Of a stretch of DNA of 14,746 bases, positions 6,863 through 14,746 are shown piece by piece. The notes beneath the pieces are model-generated. The model ran no database searches. It worked only from the letters and a program-made list of their open reading frames with translations, and was not told the origin of the DNA. The DNA is from Acidobacteria bacterium UBA823 (GTDB taxonomy: Bacteria > Acidobacteriota > Vicinamibacteria > Vicinamibacterales > UBA823). The DNA lies in assembly GCA_002296225.1 (NCBI GenBank), contig DBHR01000106.1:31692-46437 (forward strand). Reading direction: 5' to 3'. A program made the translations under genes and the position numbers. Within the stretch, counting starts at the first letter, position 1, and each line of letters begins with the position of its first letter.

Positions 6863-7957
6863 TTAGCGCCAAGGGAGCGCGTCAAGCTCGGCTTGGGTTA
6901 AGGCAGGCAGAACTGCCGCACCTGCTTCGGTGCGGTGCCCTTGCGCGTCGTGGACTGCAAACCCAAGCCCGGCGGAGGAACCACTAAATTGGCTGCCGTC
7001 TCGTACTTCACGGCCCCGAAGCGAGCAGCACCCGTAGCGCCCTTGCTTGTCTAATGCCACCAGCTTCAGGTTGAACATTGGGCGTCCATTGTTTTGTTGG
7101 GAGACGCGGCGGCAAAAGGCTTCGCAGGCTTCTTGGGGGGTCATGCCGCTACGCATTTGTTCCACGACAAAGAAACTACCGCAGTTCTTCACACATTCCT
7201 CACCGTGCCCGGTGGCGCCGGCGGCACCGACGGCGTTGTCAACATAGAGCCCGGCCCCGATAATCGGCGAGTCGCCCACGCGACCAACTAATTTAAAGTG
7301 GTGACCGACCGTGCTCGTGGCTCCGGCGATGTCCCCATTGCGGTCCAGGGTTAGAACGTTGATGGTGCCGCCGACTGGCTCGGATGGATCTCGTGGGGGA
7401 AAATAGTAGTCACGATTACTGAGTGTCTCCTTCCACTCGAGCCAGTGCTGACGCGCTTGGTCTGTAAGAAGGTCGTCCTCCTTAAAGCCATGCATCTTGG
7501 CAAAGCGGAGGGCACCGCGGCCCACTAGCAGCCAGTGATCGGTTCGGTCCATTACTAATCGGGCCACCGAGGAGGGGGTCTTTATATTTTCAAGTGCAGC
7601 AACAGCACCGATATTGTTATTGTCTGCGCCGTTCATCACGCAGGCGTCGAGTTGCAAGAAGCCGTCTTCGTTCGGGTCACCCCCGTATCCAACGGTGGCG
7701 TCTCGAGGGTCTTGTTCGGAAATATTCGTGGCGCGCTCGGCAGCGTCCATCGCGGGTCCACCGGCTCGCATGAGGTCCCAGGCGGTTGTTGTGATCTCTT
7801 CACGCACAAGGCGGTTTGTTTTAGAAGTCACAACCAGAGGTCGGCTTAGACTCGTTGATTCTTGTGTTCGACGTCCTGCAGCGGCGACTGGCAGCGCGAC
7901 GCCGGTGCCGATAACACTGGAGAGAAAGCTGCGGCGGTTCAGTGGTGTCGGTCGCAT
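6863..7957 (-). CDS. N4-(beta-N-acetylglucosaminyl)-L-asparaginase (glycosylasparaginase)-like Ntn-hydrolase, Tat-exported
   Basis: This is a 364-residue, self-processing N-terminal nucleophile hydrolase that should split GlcNAc-Asn-type bonds. A Tat signal (NRRSFLSSVIG, 7-17) implies a periplasmic enzyme. From T198 onward it aligns without gaps to human AGA: T198, T216, R226, D229, T249 and G250 match human T206, T224, R234, D237, T257 and G258. Landmarks are GRVGDSPIIGAGLY (225-238) and AAGATGHGE (245-253). The alpha-chain also matches (DAAERATNISEQDP, YGGDPNEDG, LDACVMNGA). Two oddities: the residue before the nucleophile is Gly (GGT) instead of the usual Asp (HDT), and the N-terminal Trp of the substrate pocket (VVNTW in human) reads VVTSK here. 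A strong AGGAGG (7962-7967) precedes the ATG by 4 nt, in the 21-nt gap after the GH89-like gene. The GMC gene starts 60 nt downstream. The altered residues leave open a shift to another amide or isoaspartyl substrate. Confidence 0.88.
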   Translation of the reverse strand: MRPTPLNRRSFLSSVIGTGVALPVAAAGRRTQESTSLSRPLVVTSKTNRLVREEITTTAWDLMRAGGPAMDAAERATNISEQDPRDATVGYGGDPNEDGFLQLDACVMNGADNNNIGAVAALENIKTPSSVARLVMDRTDHWLLVGRGALRFAKMHGFKEDDLLTDQARQHWLEWKETLSNRDYYFPPRDPSEPVGGTINVLTLDRNGDIAGATSTVGHHFKLVGRVGDSPIIGAGLYVDNAVGAAGATGHGEECVKNCGSFFVVEQMRSGMTPQEACEAFCRRVSQQNNGRPMFNLKLVALDKQGRYGCCSLRGREVRDGSQFSGSSAGLGFAVHDAQGHRTEAGAAVLPALTQAELDALPWR

Positions 7958-7978
7958 GTGTCCTCCTGGCTGCCACGC

Positions 7979-10327
7979 CTATGCGTCGGGTTGAGCCAAC
8001 GGGTCGGGCAGGTTGAGATTGACGATAGCTTCGATTGCAGCAGAGAGCGTGGCGGTCATCCTAGAATTCGACAACGCGAGATTCGCCCCGTTAGTCTCGG
8101 CTCCTGTTATGACTTCTTGGCCTGTCAGGGCGGCAGAAAAACGATTGCGCATTTCTGCTTCGAAGCGTTGGGCATTTTCCCGCGGCAGTTCACGGACCCG
8201 TTTTGCGGATGCCTGGTCCGGGAAGTCGTGCCAAAACCAACTTGGGGCAGACAAGGGGTCGGGGTCGTTCGACTGGGAGAGGAGATCCCGGAGCGCCTTG
8301 GTCTGCTCAAGATAAACGAGCTCGATCGCCTCGGGAGAGAGAACCAACGGGTAGCCGTTATAAAAATCGCAGGAAAGCGTCCAGAATGAGTCAACGGCGC
8401 GGTCAGACACTATAGCAGTAGCTTTTATATGGCGGGCCGTGTCGACCAGGGACAGTTCGGGGAACAGGGTCAGTGCCTGGAAGAGCGCGCCCCACGTGGC
8501 CTCGGCCGCGTTGAGGCACGAGAGCTTCTCGCGGGTATTGTCGGCGCCGTGGGCTCGGTAGGCGGCGGCCTCGAAGACGTGCACTTGCCGAACACCCGTC
8601 CACGCGAGTAAGTCGGTTAAATCGCGAGCAAACAGTGCTGGCTTACGGGCCTGGGACTGTCCGCGGCCCATTTCCGCGAGACCAGCTCGGACGTCTGACA
8701 ATAATGCATGTTCGTTTGGGTTGAGAAAGTAGGGAACGAGTAACCGTTTTCTTGGTGTCGCCATGAACCGGGCGTTGCCAGCGTTGAGCAGTGGCCGAAA
8801 TCCTGCAAGGAATGCGTCGGCTGCGGAGCCATGCCGCACGGCGGCGTAACGAGCAAGGACCACGTCTTGCACGAAATCACTGGGATTCCAAGCGAGTTGG
8901 CGGATAACTTCGGATAACCAGGGCGATGTGTTGGACCACTCGGGCCATTGGAAATACCCTTCACACTGCTTGTCACTGGCTGCTGCGCGAGCGTCTCGGG
9001 CCAGACTTCGGCCGTCGCTCCACGCGGTTTGCAAAAGCGTGTCGGCTCCACTAAAGACGGTGAATTGGCCCGACAACCAGGGTTGGGTCGATGGTAGCGC
9101 AGGGCGCCCGTCCGACTGTTCCCGACCGGCGCCGATAGCGTCGAACATTCCCCCCATGCCGTGGCGGATATGCGCGGCGCGAACGCTGGCGGGGAAGGCA
9201 TCGAAAAGGTCTGGGGCCTCTGCCCAGGTCCACACGGTGGGCGTCGCGTTAGGGTCGATGTCCTTGAGCACTCGTAAAGCCTGATTAAATCCTTGGGCTT
9301 TGGTCACGGATTGACACGGGTCGCTGTAGGATTGCCCTTCTTCGCCGCGATGGCGAATCGCGTAGAGGTGATCCGTGTCAAATGTGGTAATTAGTTCTTG
9401 CCACACTTGACCCGTAAAGCTCGGTAACTCCGGTTGGTGGGCACAGAGAAACCCATTGCGCCATTCGAGGTTGGGATATAGGTCGCGGACCTGGCTAGGA
9501 AAGGCGCCGTAGGTGACGACATACATGAAGTGGATTCCCAGTTCACGGCCGCGCAGCAGCACCTGATGCGCCAGGTTCTCCTTGGCCTCTGCGGTCCAGA
9601 CGGCGCCCTGAGTTAACCCTTCAGCGTTTGGAAAGACGCGCTGAAATATGGTTTCCATCGGGGGATAGAATTCCAGGAAATTGAGTCCGTTGCGAGCTAG
9701 ATAGAGCAGGGCGGACTCCCAGTCATCGATGTTCCAAGCCGAGGCACAATATCGGCGTGGTCCAAGGTAGTTGTCCCAGACCATGTCGCCCCGCCAGCGA
9801 AAGGCCGGTACCACCTCGCGTTCCTGAAATGCCTGGTCTGGGATCATCCGCGGCAGGCGAGGCACGGTCTCGCTATCCCGAAAGAATCCAAACCCACTCG
9901 ACTCAAGCCAGGCGTAGACGCCGTTACGGGCGCCCTCCGGGTCGGACCCGCAGATAACGAAACCGGGGATTTGACTTGGCGGGGCATGGAATCGGTATGC
10001 GCCCGGGTTCGCACTCACACACCGCCAGGAGGGGTCTAGGTTTGGGGTGGCATTCGAGACCAGCAACAGGTCGTTATGGTCCAGTAAGTTATCGAATTCG
10101 TGGAAACTGACTTCGTTTTTCAGCGCGCGGCCGAGTAGCGCGGAGACGTCCGTTAATGTCGCTCGACTGAGAACGGTGCCAATACCGTCCACGAGTCTAA
10201 GTCGGTTCCAGGCTGTTCCTGACGATTGACTCGAGCAGGCAAACGGCCAGGCAGGCACCAGTCCGGTTGCCGCTCCAAGCGTTAGAAAACGTCTCCGTGT
10301 CGGCCTACGGAACATTCGGTCCTTCAT
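7979..10327 (-). CDS. GH89-like alpha-N-acetylglucosaminidase family glycoside hydrolase, Tat-exported
   Basis: This 782-residue protein has the order of NAGLU/GH89: a small N-terminal domain (GARNGVYAWLESSGFGFF, 132-149), a TIM barrel (about 170-480) and a helical C-terminal domain. Barrel landmarks parallel human NAGLU: NGLNFLEFYPPMETIFQRVF (213-232) with GLTQ after it, against NGIN...QEAIWQRV...GLTQ. The segment DHLYAIRHRGE (319-329) lines up with DHIYGADTFNE, which places E329 on the NAGLU acid/base. WPEWSNTSPWLSEVI (461-475) lines up with the APEG.SQNEVV segment, which places E463 on the nucleophile. A Tat motif, RRRFLTLGA, lies at 11-19. ATG 10327 follows the sulfatase stop by 25 nt. 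ATG 10315, with GAAGGA 4 nt upstream, is an equally good start. An ATG at 10414 would overlap the sulfatase by 62 nt and displace the signal, so I rejected it. Identity to human NAGLU is low, so the exact sugar is uncertain, but family placement is well supported. Confidence 0.78.
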   Translation of the reverse strand: MKDRMFRRPTRRRFLTLGAATGLVPAWPFACSSQSSGTAWNRLRLVDGIGTVLSRATLTDVSALLGRALKNEVSFHEFDNLLDHNDLLLVSNATPNLDPSWRCVSANPGAYRFHAPPSQIPGFVICGSDPEGARNGVYAWLESSGFGFFRDSETVPRLPRMIPDQAFQEREVVPAFRWRGDMVWDNYLGPRRYCASAWNIDDWESALLYLARNGLNFLEFYPPMETIFQRVFPNAEGLTQGAVWTAEAKENLAHQVLLRGRELGIHFMYVVTYGAFPSQVRDLYPNLEWRNGFLCAHQPELPSFTGQVWQELITTFDTDHLYAIRHRGEEGQSYSDPCQSVTKAQGFNQALRVLKDIDPNATPTVWTWAEAPDLFDAFPASVRAAHIRHGMGGMFDAIGAGREQSDGRPALPSTQPWLSGQFTVFSGADTLLQTAWSDGRSLARDARAAASDKQCEGYFQWPEWSNTSPWLSEVIRQLAWNPSDFVQDVVLARYAAVRHGSAADAFLAGFRPLLNAGNARFMATPRKRLLVPYFLNPNEHALLSDVRAGLAEMGRGQSQARKPALFARDLTDLLAWTGVRQVHVFEAAAYRAHGADNTREKLSCLNAAEATWGALFQALTLFPELSLVDTARHIKATAIVSDRAVDSFWTLSCDFYNGYPLVLSPEAIELVYLEQTKALRDLLSQSNDPDPLSAPSWFWHDFPDQASAKRVRELPRENAQRFEAEMRNRFSAALTGQEVITGAETNGANLALSNSRMTATLSAAIEAIVNLNLPDPLAQPDA

Positions 10328-10352
10328 AACGCCGGGTCTGAGCGAGTCTCTC

Positions 10353-11837
10353 TTAAAAGTATTTCCGCACGATCCATTCAGGTTGCCAGCGGTCAGGAAT
10401 TCGTTCCGAGCCATAAAGGTCGAGTTCCGCCGGGCGTGGATTTTCGATCGTCAATGGTTGCGTGTCGCCGAGACGGTGCTGCCAGTCTTCAAGTGACGCG
10501 GTCAGGTCCTTGACTAGGTCTTCATGCGCGGGCTCCTCGGCCAAATTATCGAGTTCATGTGGATCAACCCGAAGATTAAAGAGTTGAGTGCGATTAATCT
10601 GTGGGTACCGAATGAGTTTGTACTGTTCATTTCGCACTGAACGAGCGACGTCCATGAAGGCGAGAAAGAGCGAGTCTCGGATAGTGTCCTGTTCGCCGCT
10701 CCAGAGAACCGAAAGGTCCCGCCCGTCGATGTCTGTAGGGACAGAGATATCCGCGAGAGCCGTTACGGTCGGAAAGAGGTCCAACAGATAGGTGAGCGCA
10801 GTCGTTTCGCCGTGAGGAACCCCCGGCCCCGCGATGATCAGTGGAGCCCTTTGGCTATGCTCGTAGACCGACTGCTTCCCGAGGAGGCCGTGCGAGCCCA
10901 GTGCGAGCCCATGGTCTGCCGCGTAAATAACGTAGGTGTCATCTGCGTGCCCGCTGTCCTGCAGCGCGGTAAGGATGCGCCCGACTTGTTCGTCGAGATG
11001 GGTGATGAGTCCGTAGTACTCGGCGAGTTGGTCGCTAATCACCCCTCGAGCACGCGGCCAAGCCGCTAGCTGCTCATCGCGTACTCGCATATCGCCATTC
11101 TCGAAAGGGTGTTGCGGTAGGAAATTAGGTGGGAGCGGAGGTCGATTCTCGTAATACATCTCGCGATACGGCAGGGGCGGTTGTCGGGGATCGTGCGGGG
11201 CCGTAAAGGCCACGTAAGCGTAAAAAGGCGCCTCCTCGTTGTAGGTCTGCAAAAACTCGATGGCGGCATCGGCAAAGACGACGCTGGAGAATCCCTCCTC
11301 TCGATCGTTGCCCAATCGACCATCTGATTGAAGGTCTTGCAGAGGCACGTTCGTGTGGTCGCTCATGCCACCGAAGAACACGGCCCGGCCGCGCTGAAAT
11401 CCTCGAAGCCAAGCCGAGGGCCCGTTATGCCATTTGCCGGTCGCGAAGGTAGTGTAGCCGTGCAGACCCAGCATCTCTGGTAGCAGCACCGCATCACTTA
11501 GGTCACTCCGCACACGAAAGTAGCTCTTGCCCGTGTTGACCATTGCCCGGCTTGGAATGCAGACAGCGCCGCTGTTCCCGCCCATGTTGTAGTTGGTCCG
11601 AAAACTGAACCCCTCGCGAGCCAACCGATCAATGTTGGGCGTTCGAATGTGAGGATTACCCCAGGACCCAATGGTGTCGGCCCGCTGGTCGTCAGCGAAC
11701 AGGAATAGGATGTTCGGGCGGTCGGATTTTACGGGCATGCATGCGGCCAGCCCCAGGGCGGTTCCCAGCACTACGAAGGCGCTTCCGGCTCTGGAGGCGA
11801 TCGCTGACCGAATCAGGCTAGGCATGCGTGCCAGCAT
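10353..11837 (-). CDS. Sulfatase (formylglycine-dependent), predicted lipoprotein
   Basis: This is a 494-residue type I sulfatase. The signature CIPSR (93-97) contains C93, which is converted to formylglycine by a separate maturase that is not in the window. Metal- and sulfate-site regions are present: NILFLFADDQR (42-52, Asp pair), GKWHNG (134-139), APHDPRQPPLPY (213-224) and IYAADHGLALGSHGLLGKQS (304-323). The C-terminus has the common KLIRYP...LFNLRVDPHELDNLA ending. A signal peptide with a lipobox ending GLAAC (29-33) predicts a lipoprotein anchored through C33. ATG 11837 gives the best signal peptide; a TTG immediately before it (11840) and an ATG at 11825 are alternatives, and no strong ribosome-binding site separates them. 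This is the first gene of the minus-strand operon, 25 nt ahead of the GH89-like gene. It could remove sulfate from an aminosugar before glycosidic cleavage. Substrate (GAG, fucoidan-type, choline sulfate) cannot be assigned from motifs alone. Confidence 0.92.
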   Translation of the reverse strand: MLARMPSLIRSAIASRAGSAFVVLGTALGLAACMPVKSDRPNILFLFADDQRADTIGSWGNPHIRTPNIDRLAREGFSFRTNYNMGGNSGAVCIPSRAMVNTGKSYFRVRSDLSDAVLLPEMLGLHGYTTFATGKWHNGPSAWLRGFQRGRAVFFGGMSDHTNVPLQDLQSDGRLGNDREEGFSSVVFADAAIEFLQTYNEEAPFYAYVAFTAPHDPRQPPLPYREMYYENRPPLPPNFLPQHPFENGDMRVRDEQLAAWPRARGVISDQLAEYYGLITHLDEQVGRILTALQDSGHADDTYVIYAADHGLALGSHGLLGKQSVYEHSQRAPLIIAGPGVPHGETTALTYLLDLFPTVTALADISVPTDIDGRDLSVLWSGEQDTIRDSLFLAFMDVARSVRNEQYKLIRYPQINRTQLFNLRVDPHELDNLAEEPAHEDLVKDLTASLEDWQHRLGDTQPLTIENPRPAELDLYGSERIPDRWQPEWIVRKYF

Positions 11838-12011
11838 CAATGAGGTCTCACAGTGACTTTATTGTTTCGCGAACCGTTTCATCACGACAAACATGATATT
11901 GGCTCAAGTGATGAGGATAGGAATTCGGTTTTTGCTCGGTGTCTGGGACCGGCCATTGTTCGCTTGGTCATTGACTCTACTTCAGGTTCCGGCTAAAAAG
12001 AGGTTAACTTT
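11838..12011. promoter_or_regulatory. Divergent intergenic region, probable promoters for both directions
   Basis: This 174-base gap lies between the divergent sulfatase operon and the PSCyt1/DUF1549 gene, and is the largest non-coding stretch in the window. On the plus strand TTGACT (11971-11976), a 17-nt spacer and TAAAAA (11994-11999) look like a sigma70-type promoter. However, transcription would then begin about 6 nt before the ATG, past the GAGG ribosome-binding site, so it is doubtful. On the minus strand TATCAT (complement of 11893-11898) resembles a -10 box, with only a poor -35. A small TTCGCGAA-like palindrome lies near 11866-11873. No riboswitch or long operator repeat is visible. 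Confidence 0.3.
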
Positions 12012-14746
12012 ATGCCAGACAAGGAGATGATGAACTTCATTCTAGCCTTGGGGCGCATATCGTCCGGAAGCCCCGTTTCTCACCGGCATGTGTCTCGCGG
12101 CCTGCTTATTTGTGCCACCGTGCTTTGTTCTTTTGCGACAGTAGTTGGGGCGCAGACTTCGGCATCTGGAGGCGTCGATTTTCAACGCGACGTCCGTCCC
12201 ATTTTGGCGGACAACTGTTTTCAGTGTCATGGTCCTGACCAAAGTACTCGAAAAGCTGATTTCCGGCTCGATACTGAAGAGGGAGCCTTCGCGAATCGTC
12301 CTGACGGTTTCGCGATCGTGCCAGGTGATTTACTAGGCAGCTTATTGTACCAACGCATAACCCATGAAAACCCACGCCGAAGGATGCCGCCCATGGTGTC
12401 GAATAAGACATTATCAGGCGAGCAGATTGATGTGATGCGGCGATGGATCGAAGAAGGTGCTTCCTGGGATCAACATTGGTCCTTCAAGCCCATTGAACGT
12501 CCTGCCCTCCCGGCAGTGATCAATGAGGGATGGACTCGGAATTCGGTTGATCGTTTCGTGCTCGCTCGGCTCGAGTCGGTTGGGCTCACACCAAATCCAG
12601 AGGCAGATAAGCGGACTCTTGCCCGTCGACTGACCCTCGATCTGACGGGTTTACCGCCAGATCCGGTGATACTGGAACGCTTCCTTGATGATCAGTCAGA
12701 GGAGGCGTACGAAAAGCTGGTTAATCGATTGCTCGAGTCAGAGCATTGGGGCGAGCACCGGGCACGCTATTGGCTCGACGCTGCACGCTATGCCGATACG
12801 CACGGGATTCACATCGATAACTATCGGGAAATGTATCCCTATCGCGATTGGGTAATTCAAGCCTTTAATGAAAATAAGCCGTTTAATGAGTTCACGGTTG
12901 AGCAGGTCGCCGGCGATCTATTACCTAATCCTTCACTCGACCAGTTGATAGCGAGTGGTTTTCAGCGTAACAACATCACAACCAATGAGGGTGGAGCTAT
13001 TCTTGAGGAATACGAAGCAATTTATGCCAAGGACCGCGCTGAAACGACAGGCAGCGTGTTTCTCGGATTAACGGTGGGTTGCGCTACTTGCCACGACCAT
13101 AAGTTCGACCCGATTGCTCAGAGCGAGTTCTATGCCATGACGGCGTTCTTCCGGAACACGACGCAATATGCGATGGATGGGAATGTGTCCGATACACCGC
13201 CCATTTTGGTGGTGCCGGAGGACGAGGACCGTGGACTCTGGCAATCACTGCGTACGGAAGCGGGGCTGATTGATGCTGAGATTGCCAAGCATGAGATATC
13301 CGTCGGCGACATGTTTGGGGAATGGCTCGCGACTGAGGAATACCGCACACTGCAGACTCCGCTTGAACAATCAGCGCAGTTGATGACCTTGGTCCTCGAT
13401 GACGCCGAGACGCCGGCTGTTGAGTACGGGGGGCGACGCCACGAGATTACGCTCCACTCCGGTGCAACAGTCGGACCGGGCCCGCAAGGCGAGCTCGCGC
13501 TGACGTTCGGCGAGGAGTCATGGGCTGAGTTACCGTCTCTGCCGCTGGACAGTGACACGCCATTTTCGTTGGCAATGTGGGTCTATACACCTGAGGATGA
13601 AGGTAATTTTCAGGTAGGCGGTCAGACTGATGCGCTCGATGAGTCACGGGGATGGCGGGTTGTAATCGCGGCACGCCAGATTCAAATACATATGGTTGGC
13701 GAGGACAGTACGGGTGACATGGACCGCAAGGCAATTCATCTATTCCCGACCAATATGAAACGGATGCCGGCGGGTGAGTGGACTCATGTTGTATTCACCT
13801 ACGACGGTTCTGGTGAAAGAAGTGGACTGCAAATCTACCCTGACGGTGAGGTTGTCGAAACGGAAGGCAGCGAATTTTTTGCGGATGTTGAAGGCAGCAT
13901 TCGGACGACCGAACCATTTGTGTTGGGCAAACGATTACTGTCGGTTGACTCATCTCCTGATTCACCAGAGGCGGGCTATTTTGCAGATGGTGGAATCGCC
14001 GATCTCCGGGTATTTAACCGTGTCCTCACAGTGCAAGATGCCAAGGTGTTGTCGGTCTGGCCCACACTTCGGCAGGCGCGGAGCAAGGAACCCCTCCAGC
14101 TTAATTCGCAGGAGCGAGAGGCGCTTCAACACTTCTATCTCAGCGTAAAAGACGATGCGTATCGGACGCTGGTGGCTCGAAGATGGGCAATTGAACAGGA
14201 GTGGCGAGAGATTCGTCGGCGTGGCGGCGTGACTCATGTAATGAACGAACGACCCGATACTGAACCCGAAGCGTATGTGTTGAATCGCGGCATGTATGAC
14301 GACCCGCGTGAGCGCGTGACGGCCGACGTGCCGGCAGCCCTTCCGCCGATGGCCGAGTCCCTACCGCGGAATCGGTTAGGGCTTGCACGCTGGCTCGTCG
14401 CTCCCGAAAACCCTCTAATGAGTCGCGTAACGGTGAATCGCTACTGGCAAGAAGTGTTTGGGACTGGCCTTGTTCGTACGAGTGAAAACTTTGGCGCACA
14501 AGGGGATGCACCCTCCCATCCGGCGCTACTTAATTGGTTAGCGGATGAGTTCAGGGACTCGGGCTGGGATACGAAGAAATTGTTTCATATCCTCGTGACC
14601 TCGGCGACCTATCGCCAATCGGCTCACGTAACGGAGGAAAAGCTCGGGCAAGATCCAGGCAACCGACTATTTTCGCGGGGACCAAGGTTTCGCATGGATG
14701 CCGAGATGGTGCGTGATTATGCACTAGCCTCCAGCGGACTCTTAGT
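12012..14746 (+). CDS. PSCyt1-DUF1549-LamG-DUF1553 domain protein, exported (3' end cut by window)
   Basis: The first 911 codons of a large exported protein are present; the frame runs off the right edge. A long N-region and hydrophobic stretch (about 30-47, ending VVGAQ) form a signal peptide. Domains in order are: PSCyt1 c-type heme-like motif CFQCH (69-73) in VRPILADNCFQCHGPD; DUF1549 (about 175-385), with RLTLDLTGLPPDP (206-218), RYWLDAARYADTHG (252-265) and a second CXXCH, CATCHDHKFDPI (357-368); a LamG/concanavalin-like insert (about 455-685, with PFSLAMWVYTP and GEWTHVVFTYDG); and DUF1553 (from about 755), with NRLGLARWLVAPENPLMSRV (787-806) and SENFGAQGDAPSHPALLNWL (824-843). A GAGG box at 11999-12003 (AGAGG) sits 8 nt before ATG 12012. 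ATGs at 12027 and 12030 follow an AAGGAG too closely. These proteins are abundant in planctomycetes and verrucomicrobia and are usually followed by a DUF1501 gene. Their function is uncertain, though a role in polysaccharide degradation or binding with heme-based redox chemistry is suspected. Confidence 0.93.
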   Translation, partial: MPDKEMMNFILALGRISSGSPVSHRHVSRGLLICATVLCSFATVVGAQTSASGGVDFQRDVRPILADNCFQCHGPDQSTRKADFRLDTEEGAFANRPDGFAIVPGDLLGSLLYQRITHENPRRRMPPMVSNKTLSGEQIDVMRRWIEEGASWDQHWSFKPIERPALPAVINEGWTRNSVDRFVLARLESVGLTPNPEADKRTLARRLTLDLTGLPPDPVILERFLDDQSEEAYEKLVNRLLESEHWGEHRARYWLDAARYADTHGIHIDNYREMYPYRDWVIQAFNENKPFNEFTVEQVAGDLLPNPSLDQLIASGFQRNNITTNEGGAILEEYEAIYAKDRAETTGSVFLGLTVGCATCHDHKFDPIAQSEFYAMTAFFRNTTQYAMDGNVSDTPPILVVPEDEDRGLWQSLRTEAGLIDAEIAKHEISVGDMFGEWLATEEYRTLQTPLEQSAQLMTLVLDDAETPAVEYGGRRHEITLHSGATVGPGPQGELALTFGEESWAELPSLPLDSDTPFSLAMWVYTPEDEGNFQVGGQTDALDESRGWRVVIAARQIQIHMVGEDSTGDMDRKAIHLFPTNMKRMPAGEWTHVVFTYDGSGERSGLQIYPDGEVVETEGSEFFADVEGSIRTTEPFVLGKRLLSVDSSPDSPEAGYFADGGIADLRVFNRVLTVQDAKVLSVWPTLRQARSKEPLQLNSQEREALQHFYLSVKDDAYRTLVARRWAIEQEWREIRRRGGVTHVMNERPDTEPEAYVLNRGMYDDPRERVTADVPAALPPMAESLPRNRLGLARWLVAPENPLMSRVTVNRYWQEVFGTGLVRTSENFGAQGDAPSHPALLNWLADEFRDSGWDTKKLFHILVTSATYRQSAHVTEEKLGQDPGNRLFSRGPRFRMDAEMVRDYALASSGLL

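Noticed and set aside
10328..10414. A longer start for the GH89-like gene, overlapping the sulfatase end.
   Set aside because: It would put about 29 extra residues before the Tat signal. The ATGs at 10327 or 10315 place the twin-arginine motif near the N-terminus as expected.
10353..11837. Calling the sulfatase a choline sulfatase because of the CHT-like transporter nearby.
   Set aside because: Only general sulfatase motifs are visible. It belongs to the opposite operon with aminosugar-type enzymes, and I see no choline-sulfatase-specific C-terminal feature.
11971..12000. A near-consensus sigma70 promoter (TTGACT, 17 nt, TAAAAA) before the PSCyt1/DUF1549 gene.
   Set aside because: The predicted transcript would start about 6 nt before the ATG and lack the ribosome-binding site, so I keep it only as a weak note within the intergenic entry.

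Overview
The window is a carbohydrate- and glycan-catabolism neighbourhood from a GC-rich (roughly 58-60 %) Gram-negative-type bacterium. The last gene is a PSCyt1/DUF1549/DUF1553 protein. It occurs with a ThuA-like protein, a DUF1080 (3-keto-disaccharide hydrolase family) protein, a lipoprotein sulfatase, several Tat-type signal peptides and a GMC dehydrogenase/subunit-3 pair. This combination is typical of Planctomycetota, Verrucomicrobiota and Acidobacteriota. I cannot choose between these phyla from the window alone, and no rRNA or tRNA is present.

Layout. (1) 29-4414, plus strand: four closely spaced genes that look like one operon: an exported ThuA-like protein, an exported DUF1080 protein, a NupG-like nucleoside:H+ symporter-family MFS transporter, and a sodium:solute symporter strikingly like the animal high-affinity choline transporter CHT1/SLC5A7. 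(2) 4492-11837, minus strand, convergent with the first group: five genes that also look like one operon, transcribed from right to left: lipoprotein sulfatase, GH89-like alpha-N-acetylglucosaminidase, glycosylasparaginase, GMC flavin dehydrogenase, and its gluconate-2-dehydrogenase subunit-3-like partner. (3) 11838-12011: a 174-base divergent intergenic region. (4) 12012 to the right edge, plus strand: a large exported PSCyt1-DUF1549-LamG-DUF1553 protein cut off by the window end. No stretch longer than about 175 bases lacks a gene. I see no insertion sequence, CRISPR array, RNA gene or phage gene.

How the genes may work together (inference). The minus-strand operon holds bacterial relatives of three lysosomal enzyme types: a sulfatase, NAGLU and aspartylglucosaminidase. 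That would suit stepwise removal of sulfate, alpha-linked GlcNAc-type sugars and the GlcNAc-Asn linkage from sulfated or protein-linked glycans outside the cytoplasm. The GMC/subunit-3 dehydrogenase, ThuA-like and DUF1080 proteins match the family set linked to oxidising a sugar at C3 and then cleaving the 3-keto-glycoside. The two transporters would import products. The most notable sequence observations are the gapless 42-residue-offset internal duplication in the DUF1080 protein, the CHT1-like symporter with its aromatic choline-site residues, and a glycosylasparaginase whose catalytic core is intact but which lacks two residues that are usually conserved (the substrate-packing Trp and the Asp before the nucleophile).
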